A DNA stretch of 7,054 nucleotides from an uncultured Haemophilus sp. (GTDB lineage Bacteria > Pseudomonadota > Gammaproteobacteria > Enterobacterales > Pasteurellaceae): NCBI GenBank assembly GCA_902481695.1, contig CABSXY010000103.1, positions 1 through 7,054 on the forward strand, given 5' to 3'. Numbering within the stretch: the stretch's first letter is position 1; each line of letters opens with the position of its first letter. Below are positions 1 through 5,606 of this stretch, one piece after another. The position numbers and the translations under genes are program-made. A model generated the notes under the pieces. That model was not told the origin of the DNA, made no database searches, and worked only from the letters and a program-made list of their open reading frames with translations.

Positions 1-195
1 ACAGCCTCTATTACACCTCGCGGCAAGCTTGTATTTGGTTCCTTGGTCGGATTATTGGTTTACCTCATTCGTTACTTTGGAAACTACCCTGACGGCGTGG
101 CATTTGCGATTTTGTTAAGTAATATTTGTGTACCACTTATCGATCAGTATACCCGCCCTCGTGTAGCTGGCCACTTTGCAAAAGGGAGAAAATAA
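1..195 (+). CDS. rnfD: RnfD (RsxD), C-terminal fragment
   Basis: This is the last 64 codons of the integral-membrane RnfD subunit of the Rnf/Rsx ion-translocating electron-transport complex; the rest lies left of the window. The frame opens at base 1 and stops at TAA 193-195. Readable landmarks are ITPRGKLVFG, a hydrophobic helix (LVGLLVYLIRYFG), the stretch YPDGVAFAILLSN, and PLIDQYTRPRV near the end, which match the remembered end of E. coli RsxD closely. In the family RnfD carries a covalently bound FMN on a threonine; that site is upstream and not visible here. The stop codon overlaps the rnfG start (TAATG), indicating translational coupling. The identification is firm from both sequence and gene order. 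Confidence 0.95.
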   Translation, partial: TASITPRGKLVFGSLVGLLVYLIRYFGNYPDGVAFAILLSNICVPLIDQYTRPRVAGHFAKGRK

Positions 196-821
196 TGGGT
201 ATTTTTAAAGTCACCTCCCGTTTTGGTTTGTTATTAGGCTTTATTGCGCTTGTATGTACCGCCGTTTCAGCTGGCATTTATATGCTAACAAAAGATAAAA
301 TTGATGAAGCCATGGCTGAACAACAAAAAGCGTTATTGCTCCAAGTAATCCCTCAAAATTATTTTAATAATAGCTTGCTTGAAAGCGTTGAGACGCCCGA
401 GCAAGATAAACTCAAAGGTATTCAAAAAGTCTATTTTGCGATCAAAGATCATGAGCCAACAGCCTATGCTTATGAAACGACAGCGCCAGATGGTTATTCA
501 GGGAATATCCGTTTATTGGTGGGGATTACACCAAAAGGTGAAGTTTTAGGTGTGCGTGTGATTGAACATCATGAAACCCCAGGATTGGGCGATAAAATCG
601 AACTTCGCATATCTAATTGGATTTTAAGTTTTACGAACCAAGTTATCGTACCAGAAAGCCTAAAAGATTGGGCGGTCAAAAAAGATGGCGGTAAATTTGA
701 TCAATTCTCTGGCGCAACCATTACGCCACGCGCGGTTGTGAATCAAGTAAAACGCTCTGCTCTCGTGATGCTTGAAAATGAGGCATTACTCAACGAGATG
801 GCAAAAAAATACGCGCAATAG
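195..821 (+). CDS. rnfG: RnfG (RsxG), FMN-carrying subunit of the Rnf complex
   Basis: A 208-residue subunit of the Rnf/Rsx complex, anchored in the inner membrane with most of its mass outside the cytoplasm. One N-terminal membrane segment is visible at about residues 10-31, followed by a soluble flavin domain. The domain contains the conserved ETPGLGDKIE stretch and the flavinylation motif DQFSGAT (169-175). By family knowledge FMN is attached by ApbE through a phosphoester bond to the last threonine, here Thr175 (codon 717-719). The start at 195 is chosen over an in-frame ATG at 126 because it overlaps the rnfD stop as TAATG, has GGGAG (184-188) as ribosome binding site, and gives the family's normal N-terminus; the upstream extension would only overlap rnfD. 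The length is close to E. coli RsxG (about 206 residues). Confidence 0.96.
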   Translation: MGIFKVTSRFGLLLGFIALVCTAVSAGIYMLTKDKIDEAMAEQQKALLLQVIPQNYFNNSLLESVETPEQDKLKGIQKVYFAIKDHEPTAYAYETTAPDGYSGNIRLLVGITPKGEVLGVRVIEHHETPGLGDKIELRISNWILSFTNQVIVPESLKDWAVKKDGGKFDQFSGATITPRAVVNQVKRSALVMLENEALLNEMAKKYAQ

Positions 822-824
822 GAT
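820..824 (+). promoter_or_regulatory. Ribosome binding site of rnfE
   Basis: AGGAT overlaps the rnfG stop codon (TAG 819-821) and lies about eight bases before ATG 832. It fixes the rnfE start at 832 and suggests that ribosomes finishing rnfG help initiate rnfE. Confidence 0.7.
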
Positions 825-831
825 ATTTATT

Positions 832-1542
832 ATGACTGATTTAACCGAAAAAACGACCGCACTTGATGAGCAAAGTGCGGTTGAAAATTCAGAAGAAATA
901 ACGCAAACGCCTTCTGTTTGGAAAGAAATCTTTATTCAAGGCGTATGGAAAAACAACTCTACCCTCGTGCAATTATTGGGGCTTTGTCCGCTGTTGGCTG
1001 TTTCAAGTACTGCAACAAATGCATTAGGTTTAGGCTTGGCGACTATGTTGGTTTTAACCTGTACAAACACCGTTGTTTCGCTCTTTCGTAAGCAAATCCC
1101 TCATGAAATCCGTATTCCGATTTATGTGATGATTATTGCCACCACCGTAACCGTGGTGCAATTATTGATGAATGCTTATACCTATACACTCTATCAAGCA
1201 CTCGGGATTTTTATTCCTTTAATCGTGACTAACTGTATCGTCATCGGTCGAGCCGAGGCCTTTGCCTCTAAAAATAGCATTGCACATGCTGCCTGGGATG
1301 GTTTTTCAATGGGGTTAGGCATGGCATTAAGTATCACTGTATTAGGTGCGCTACGTGAAATCCTAGGCCAAGGTACCCTTTTTGAAGGCATTGAAAACTT
1401 ATTTGGTCAAGGCGCCAAATTCCTTACATTACATATTTATCACGCTGATAGCAGCTTTTTACTCTTTATTCTTCCGCCAGGTGCATTTATTGGATTAGGC
1501 ATTCTACTGGCGATTAAAAACCGAATTGATATGAAAAAATGA
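832..1542 (+). CDS. rnfE: RnfE (RsxE), integral membrane subunit of the Rnf complex
   Basis: A 236-residue, six-helix inner-membrane subunit of the Rnf complex, homologous to NqrD. It pairs with RnfA to form the membrane core of the pump. Conserved landmarks are LGLCPLLAVS (Cys52), TNCIVIGRAEAFA (Cys135), LREILGQGTLFEG and LPPGAFIGLG. By analogy with NqrD/NqrE, Cys52 and Cys135 should help hold a [2Fe-2S] cluster shared with RnfA. The start at 832 is preferred over an in-frame ATG at 772 because AGGA at 820-823 sits eight bases ahead of it and the longer form would overlap rnfG. Compared with the E. coli protein, whose N-terminus begins only about eight residues before the shared WKNN motif, this one has roughly 24 extra polar residues. 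That extension contains an inverted pair of uptake signals. The gene ends in an ATGA overlap with nth. Confidence 0.96.
   Translation: MTDLTEKTTALDEQSAVENSEEITQTPSVWKEIFIQGVWKNNSTLVQLLGLCPLLAVSSTATNALGLGLATMLVLTCTNTVVSLFRKQIPHEIRIPIYVMIIATTVTVVQLLMNAYTYTLYQALGIFIPLIVTNCIVIGRAEAFASKNSIAHAAWDGFSMGLGMALSITVLGALREILGQGTLFEGIENLFGQGAKFLTLHIYHADSSFLLFILPPGAFIGLGILLAIKNRIDMKK
854..883. repeat. Inverted pair of DNA uptake signals inside rnfE (hairpin)
   Basis: ACCGCACTT at 856-864 and AAGTGCGGT at 873-881 are two exact Hin-type uptake signal cores in opposite orientation. With flanking bases they form an 11-base-pair stem (854-864 with 873-883, including one G-U pair) around an 8-base loop. The hairpin lies in the coding sequence, starting 22 bases after the first base of the rnfE start codon. 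The arms encode Thr9-Ala10-Leu11 and Ser15-Ala16-Val17. Such pairs often serve as intergenic terminators in Haemophilus. No T-run follows here and the reading frame continues, so termination is unlikely. Confidence 0.9.
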
Positions 1543-2174
1543 ACCAAGCTAAACGAATTGAAATTCTCACTAGACTTCGGGAGCAAAACCCGCATCCCAC
1601 CACGGAATTAGAGTATAATTCGCCTTTCGAATTACTCATCGCCGTGATCTTATCGGCCCAAGCGACTGATAAAGGTGTCAATAAAGCGACGGCAAAATTA
1701 TTCCCAGTGGCGAATACACCACAAGCCATTTTAGATCTTGGCTTAGAGGGTTTAAAAGAATACATTAAAACCATTGGGCTTTATAACAGCAAAGCAGAAA
1801 ATATCATTAAAACTTGCCGTGATTTAGTTGAAAAACACAATGGTGAAGTACCTGAAAATCGAGAGGCGTTAGAAGCCCTTGCGGGTGTCGGCAGAAAAAC
1901 AGCAAATGTCGTGTTAAATACCGCTTTCGGCCACCCGACTATTGCAGTAGATACTCATATTTTTCGCGTATGTAACCGCACGAATTTTGCCCCTGGTAAA
2001 GATGTGGTAAAAGTAGAAGAAAAACTGCTCAAAGTTGTGCCTAAAGAATTTAAAGTCGATGTGCATCACTGGCTTATTTTGCACGGGCGTTATACCTGTA
2101 TTGCCCGTAAGCCTCGTTGCGGAGCTTGCTTAATTGAAGACCTCTGCGAATACAAAGAAAAAACAGATTATTAA
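1539..2174 (+). CDS. nth: Endonuclease III, DNA glycosylase/AP lyase
   Basis: A 211-residue base-excision-repair enzyme, the same length as E. coli Nth and alignable with it without gaps. It removes oxidised pyrimidines such as thymine glycol and nicks the resulting abasic site by beta-elimination. The helix-hairpin-helix motif is at about LAGVGRKTANVV (114-125) with the catalytic Lys120, followed by the catalytic Asp138 in AVDTHIFR. The [4Fe-4S] cluster ligands are Cys187, Cys194, Cys197 and Cys203 in the C-x6-C-x2-C-x5-C spacing. All key residues are present, so it should be active. The start overlaps the rnfE stop (ATGA 1539-1542), implying coupled translation. Linkage of nth to the end of the rnf operon is also seen in E. 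coli (rsxABCDGE-nth). There is no uptake signal in this gene. Confidence 0.98.
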   Translation: MNQAKRIEILTRLREQNPHPTTELEYNSPFELLIAVILSAQATDKGVNKATAKLFPVANTPQAILDLGLEGLKEYIKTIGLYNSKAENIIKTCRDLVEKHNGEVPENREALEALAGVGRKTANVVLNTAFGHPTIAVDTHIFRVCNRTNFAPGKDVVKVEEKLLKVVPKEFKVDVHHWLILHGRYTCIARKPRCGACLIEDLCEYKEKTDY

Positions 2175-2200
2175 ACGAATACAATTAAACGGAATATATT

Positions 2201-3571
2201 ATGACAACAAACAATCAATCTCGCCAAACGTGGTCTAGCCGACTAACTTATGTGCTCACCGTTGCGGGTGCGACAGTTGGCTTTGGAGCCACTTGGCGCT
2301 TTCCTTATTTAGTGGGTGAAAATGGCGGTGGTGCCTACGTACTTCTCTTTTGTATTGCGATGATTGTGATTGGTATCCCAATGATTTTAGTGGAAAACGT
2401 CATCGGTCGCCGTTTGCGTGTAAATTCCATTGATGCCTTTGGCGATAAAATCCAAGATAAAGGTAAAAACATTTCCAAATATTGGAAGATTCTTGGTTAC
2501 ATGGGGCTTCTTGGCGCATTTGGTATCATGGCTTATTACATGGTATTAGGTGGTTGGGTGATGTCTTATATCATTAGTCTGATGAATAACACCCTTGATA
2601 TTAGCGCCCCAATTACAAAAGAAGTAGCCAAAGATTTCTACGATTTGCACATCAGCAACAGCCCATGGGAAATCATGCTTTACACCTTCCTGTTCGTGGC
2701 GGTGAATTACATTATTTTAGCGAAAGGTATCATTGGTGGGATTGAACGTTCTGTGAAATACTTAATGCCATTACTCTTTATCTTCCTAATTGGTATGGTG
2801 ATTCGTAACCTCACCTTACCTGGCGCAATGGAAGGTGTGACTTTCTACTTAAAACCAGATTTTAGCAAAATTACACCTAAATTATTTATCTTCGTATTAG
2901 GCCAAGTGTTCTTCGCATTAAGCCTTGGTTTCGGTGTATTAATTACCCTCTCCAGCTATTTAAACAAAGAAGAAAACCTTATTCATACAGCAGTTATTAC
3001 AGGTTTCACCAATACCATTATCGCTGTGCTATGTGGTTTTATGATCTTCCCATCATTATTCACATTCGGCATTGAACCTAACGCTGGTCCAACCTTGGTT
3101 TTCCAAAGTTTACCAATTGTATTCTCACATTTATGGGCGGGTAAATTCTTTGCTATCGTGTTCTTCGGCTTATTGCTTATTGCAGCATTAACCACATCAA
3201 TTACGATTTATGAAGTCATCATCACCGCATTACAAGAAAAACTCAGAATGCGCCGTGGTAAAGCAATTTTTGTTACATTAATGGGGATTTTCTTATTAGG
3301 TAACGTGCCCTCTATTCTAGGTGATAACCTTTGGAAAGATTTTACCATTTTCGGTAAAAGCATTTTTGATGCCTTCGATTTCGTCAGCGGCAATATTCTT
3401 TTTATGCTGACCGCACTTGGTTGTGCCATTTTCGTTGGTTTCGTATTAAAAGACGATGCGAAAAAAGAACTATCACCAACACCAAATTCACTTTTCACCA
3501 CAATTTGGTTTAACTATGTCAAATTTGTGGTTCCTGTGATTATTTTGGTGATTTTTATTAGTAATATGTAA
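2201..3571 (+). CDS. Sodium-dependent transporter, NSS/SNF (LeuT-fold) family
   Basis: A 456-residue inner-membrane secondary transporter with about eleven hydrophobic helices. By family it is a Na+-coupled symporter of an amino acid or related amine; the substrate cannot be read. Helix 1 carries the signature region AGATVGFGATWRFPYLVGENGGGAY (23-46, given here as a landmark), including gate Arg33. Helix 3 has YYMVLGGW with Tyr113 at the substrate-site tyrosine of LeuT. Helix 6 has GQVFFALSLGFG (234-245) and helix 8 has AALTTS (328-333). By hand alignment to LeuT the Na2 ligands look kept (Gly23, Val26, Ala328 or Ala329, Thr331 or Thr332). At the Na1 site the positions of Asn27 and Thr254 are both alanine (Ala30, Ala239), while Asn286 is kept (Asn271). 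It starts 26 bases after nth behind a weak CGGAA, with no intervening terminator, so it probably shares the rnf-nth transcript. Confidence 0.92.
   Translation: MTTNNQSRQTWSSRLTYVLTVAGATVGFGATWRFPYLVGENGGGAYVLLFCIAMIVIGIPMILVENVIGRRLRVNSIDAFGDKIQDKGKNISKYWKILGYMGLLGAFGIMAYYMVLGGWVMSYIISLMNNTLDISAPITKEVAKDFYDLHISNSPWEIMLYTFLFVAVNYIILAKGIIGGIERSVKYLMPLLFIFLIGMVIRNLTLPGAMEGVTFYLKPDFSKITPKLFIFVLGQVFFALSLGFGVLITLSSYLNKEENLIHTAVITGFTNTIIAVLCGFMIFPSLFTFGIEPNAGPTLVFQSLPIVFSHLWAGKFFAIVFFGLLLIAALTTSITIYEVIITALQEKLRMRRGKAIFVTLMGIFLLGNVPSILGDNLWKDFTIFGKSIFDAFDFVSGNILFMLTALGCAIFVGFVLKDDAKKELSPTPNSLFTTIWFNYVKFVVPVIILVIFISNM
3410..3418 (-). repeat. DNA uptake signal core in the transporter gene
   Basis: Exact ACCGCACTT, the complement of AAGTGCGGT. 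It is in frame, encoding Thr404-Ala405-Leu406 in the tenth membrane helix of the NSS transporter. It is a single copy with no inverted partner nearby. Confidence 0.85.
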
Positions 3572-3576
3572 TAAAA

Positions 3577-3600
3577 AAACCGAGCTATTTAGCTCGGTTT
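3577..3600. terminator. Bidirectional Rho-independent terminator
   Basis: AAACCGAGCT (3577-3586) and AGCTCGGTTT (3591-3600) form a perfect 10-base-pair stem with the 4-base loop ATTT. On the + strand the stem is followed by a T-rich run (3598-3607, interrupted by one C). On the - strand the A-run at 3573-3579 reads as seven T residues. It therefore can end both the rnf-nth-transporter transcript, whose stop is at 3569-3571, and the dgt-uup transcript, whose stop is at 3617. It fills the whole 45-base convergent gap and is not built from uptake signals. Confidence 0.93.
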
Positions 3601-3616
3601 CTTTTTTACCTATACC

Positions 3617-5560
3617 CTATTTTGCTTCTGCTTGAGTCTTTTTCTCTTCAAGTTCTTCCCATCGCATAAATGCAGTTTCAAGCTCCGCTTCCGTATCCGC
3701 TAATTCTTTAAGCTTCGCATCTGTTACATCATGGGCTTGTTGGAAAAAGTGAGGATCACCAATTTCAGCTTGAAGTGCGGTGATTTTCTCTTCCAATTCT
3801 TCCAATAATTGCGGTAGCTGTTCTAACTCACGTTGTTCTTTATAAGAAAGTTTAACGGATTTCGGCTTTTGAGAAACAACATCATTTTTGACCGCACTTT
3901 CCTGTGCTTTTGGTGCTTCTTTTTTGATTTTTTTAGCTTCTTGCTCTGCTTTCATGGCAAAGTAATTGGCTTGTTGTCCTTTTGCATCAAAGAAACCGCC
4001 CACGTATTTATTCAATACGCCGTCGCCTTCAAAGAAATAACACTCCGTCGCGACATTATCAATAAACTGACGATCATGGCTGACAATCAATAAGGTGCCT
4101 TGATAATCCGTGAGGATTTCTTCCAATAATTCTAAGGTTTCTACATCCAAGTCATTGGTTGGTTCATCGAGAATCAATAGATTATTAGGTTTCAGTAATA
4201 ATTTAGCCAATAACAAACGGTTACGTTCACCACCTGAGAGGGCTTTTACGGGTGTCATGGCGCGTTTCGGTGGAAATAAGAAATCCTGCAAATAGCCTAA
4301 TACATGACGTTTTACACCATTGACTTCAATATCCTGCTTGCCATCGGCAACGTTATCCATTACCGTTTTTTCTGGATCAAGGTCAGCGCGATATTGGTCA
4401 AAATAAGCGATATCTAATTTTGTACCACAATGAATACGACCGCTGGTTGGCTTAATTTCACCTAATAAAAGTTTAATAAAGGTAGTTTTTCCGCAACCAT
4501 TTGGGCCAACCAATGCAATTTTATCGCCACGTAAAATGGTCGTGCTGAAATCTTTGAGAAGTTGTTTGCCTTCAATTTCATAGCTCACATCTTCCATTTC
4601 AAACACAATTTTGCCTGAACGACTTGAGTTATCCAATTGTAACTTAGCAGTACCCATCACCTCACGACGTTGGCGACGTTCTTCACGCATGGCCTTTAAG
4701 GCGCGCACACGTCCTTCATTACGCGTACGACGCGCTTTGATACCTTGACGAATCCAAACCTCTTCTTGTGCTAAACGCTTATCGAAAAGCTCGTTCTGTA
4801 ACGCTTCGACACGTAAGTTTTCTTCTTTCGTGGTAAGGTATAAATCATAATCACCAGGATAAGACACTAATTTACCGCGGTCTAAATCAACAATACGAGT
4901 CGCCATTTTGCGGATAAAAGAACGGTCATGAGAAATAAACACAATACTTCCGGTGAATTCTAATAAGAAGTTTTCTAACCATTCAATTGCATCTACATCC
5001 AAGTGGTTGGTCGGTTCATCTAATAACAAGACATCAGGATTACACACCAAAGCACGAGCAAGAGCGGCTTTACGCAACCAACCACCCGATAAATCGGCTA
5101 ATTTAGTATCGGGATTTAACTCGAGCTTTTGCAGAACTTCATTGATTTTATTTTCAAACTGCCAGCCGTTGGCATGCTCTAATTTGGCTTGCACTTGCGC
5201 CAGTTGATTAAGAATTTGTTCACTATAATTTTGTGTCAACTCTTGTGAAATATGGTGATATTCCTTTAACAAATCCGCTAAATGCTCAATGCCTTCTGCC
5301 ACATAATCAAATACATTCCCTTCAGCGTGGCGAGGCGGGTCTTGTTCTAAACGTGAAACCACTAAATCTTTTTCATATTGCACTTTGCCGTCATCCATCG
5401 TGACTTGCTGTGCAATAATTTTTAATAACGTTGATTTACCTGCACCGTTACGCCCCACCAAACATACGCGCTCATTTGGTTCAATATGAAGCTCTGCATG
5501 ATCAAGTAAGGGGTGATCACTAAAAGAAAGATAAGCGTTAGTTAAACTAATTAATGCCAC
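3617..5560 (-). CDS. uup: Uup, ABC-F family ATPase
   Basis: A 647-residue soluble protein with two ABC ATPase domains and no membrane segments. In E. coli, Uup is linked to precise transposon excision and branched DNA intermediates, and like other ABC-F proteins to the ribosome. Domain 1 has Walker A GRNGAGKS (36-43), signature LSGGW (157-161), Walker B VLLLDEP (177-183, Glu182) and His211. The inter-domain linker (about 240-310) is basic and includes GIKARRTRNEGRVRALKAM. Domain 2 has GPNGCGKTT (352-360), LSGGE (441-445), LLILDEP (461-467, Glu466) and His495. A charged spacer (about 540-570) leads to a C-terminal coiled coil (about 572-645) typical of Uup. The start is GTG (5558-5560), preceded by TAGGAC; it gives the same N-terminus as E. 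coli Uup. It lies 45 bases after dgt and is probably cotranscribed with it. Two uptake signals fall in the 3' end. Confidence 0.97.
   Translation of the reverse strand: MALISLTNAYLSFSDHPLLDHAELHIEPNERVCLVGRNGAGKSTLLKIIAQQVTMDDGKVQYEKDLVVSRLEQDPPRHAEGNVFDYVAEGIEHLADLLKEYHHISQELTQNYSEQILNQLAQVQAKLEHANGWQFENKINEVLQKLELNPDTKLADLSGGWLRKAALARALVCNPDVLLLDEPTNHLDVDAIEWLENFLLEFTGSIVFISHDRSFIRKMATRIVDLDRGKLVSYPGDYDLYLTTKEENLRVEALQNELFDKRLAQEEVWIRQGIKARRTRNEGRVRALKAMREERRQRREVMGTAKLQLDNSSRSGKIVFEMEDVSYEIEGKQLLKDFSTTILRGDKIALVGPNGCGKTTFIKLLLGEIKPTSGRIHCGTKLDIAYFDQYRADLDPEKTVMDNVADGKQDIEVNGVKRHVLGYLQDFLFPPKRAMTPVKALSGGERNRLLLAKLLLKPNNLLILDEPTNDLDVETLELLEEILTDYQGTLLIVSHDRQFIDNVATECYFFEGDGVLNKYVGGFFDAKGQQANYFAMKAEQEAKKIKKEAPKAQESAVKNDVVSQKPKSVKLSYKEQRELEQLPQLLEELEEKITALQAEIGDPHFFQQAHDVTDAKLKELADTEAELETAFMRWEELEEKKTQAEAK
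3773..3781 (+). repeat. DNA uptake signal core in uup (coiled-coil region)
   Basis: Exact AAGTGCGGT on the + strand. Read in the uup frame it encodes Thr594-Ala595-Leu596 in the C-terminal coiled coil. It is 109 bases from the inverted copy at 3891-3899, too far for an efficient terminator-type hairpin. Confidence 0.85.
3891..3899 (-). repeat. DNA uptake signal core in uup (linker region)
   Basis: Exact ACCGCACTT on the + strand. In the uup frame it encodes Ser555-Ala556-Val557 within the polar spacer between the second ATPase domain and the coiled coil, a stretch that probably tolerates change well. The same Ser-Ala-Val peptide is encoded by a signal near the start of rnfE. Confidence 0.85.
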
Positions 5561-5605
5561 AAAATTGTCCTATAAATTCAAAATATCAATAAAAATAACC
5601 GCACT
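5561..5605 (-). other. dgt-uup intergenic spacer with uup ribosome binding site
   Basis: This 45-base gap on the - strand holds most of an uptake signal directly after the dgt stop, an A/T-rich stretch, and AGGAC about seven bases before the uup GTG. I see no hairpin with a T-run, so read-through from dgt into uup is expected. No convincing -35/-10 pair is visible. Confidence 0.6.
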
Positions 5606-5606
5606 T
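5598..5606 (-). repeat. DNA uptake signal at the dgt stop codon, with extended AT flank
   Basis: On the - strand AAGTGCGGT begins on the last base of the dgt TAA stop (5608-5606). It is followed by TTATTTTTATTGATATTTT, which fits the two A/T-rich blocks of the extended Haemophilus uptake signal consensus. This is the only one of the eight copies that is essentially intergenic and, of those whose flank I checked, the one closest to the full extended consensus. Confidence 0.88.

Noticed and set aside
126..194. Longer in-frame start for rnfG at 126
   Set aside because: The extra 23 residues would overlap rnfD and do not resemble the family. The start at 195 has GGGAG upstream and the TAATG overlap.
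772..831. Longer in-frame start for rnfE at 772
   Set aside because: It would lie inside the 3' end of rnfG. The ATG at 832 has a good ribosome binding site and a family-like N-terminus.
854..883. Uptake-signal hairpins as transcription terminators (also 6218-6257)
   Set aside because: Neither stem is followed by a T-run on the sense strand, and both lie inside intact reading frames.
1514..1774. Open frame on the - strand across rnfE/nth, and similar antisense frames at 1194-1391, 2983-3195 and 3208-3501, and on the + strand at 3833-4093, 4110-4295, 4953-5207 and 6751-6960
   Set aside because: All lie opposite well-supported genes, have no recognisable domain or ribosome binding site, and read as low-quality complements of conserved proteins.
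2175..2200. Promoter for the transporter in the nth-transporter gap
   Set aside because: TATATT just before the start resembles a -10 box but is too close to the ATG, and no matching -35 is evident.
4143..5019. Near-identical 25-base direct repeat (4143-4167 and 4995-5019)
   Set aside because: Both copies encode the Walker B region (DEPTN-x-LDV) of the two duplicated ATPase domains of Uup, so it is ordinary domain duplication rather than a mobile or regulatory repeat.
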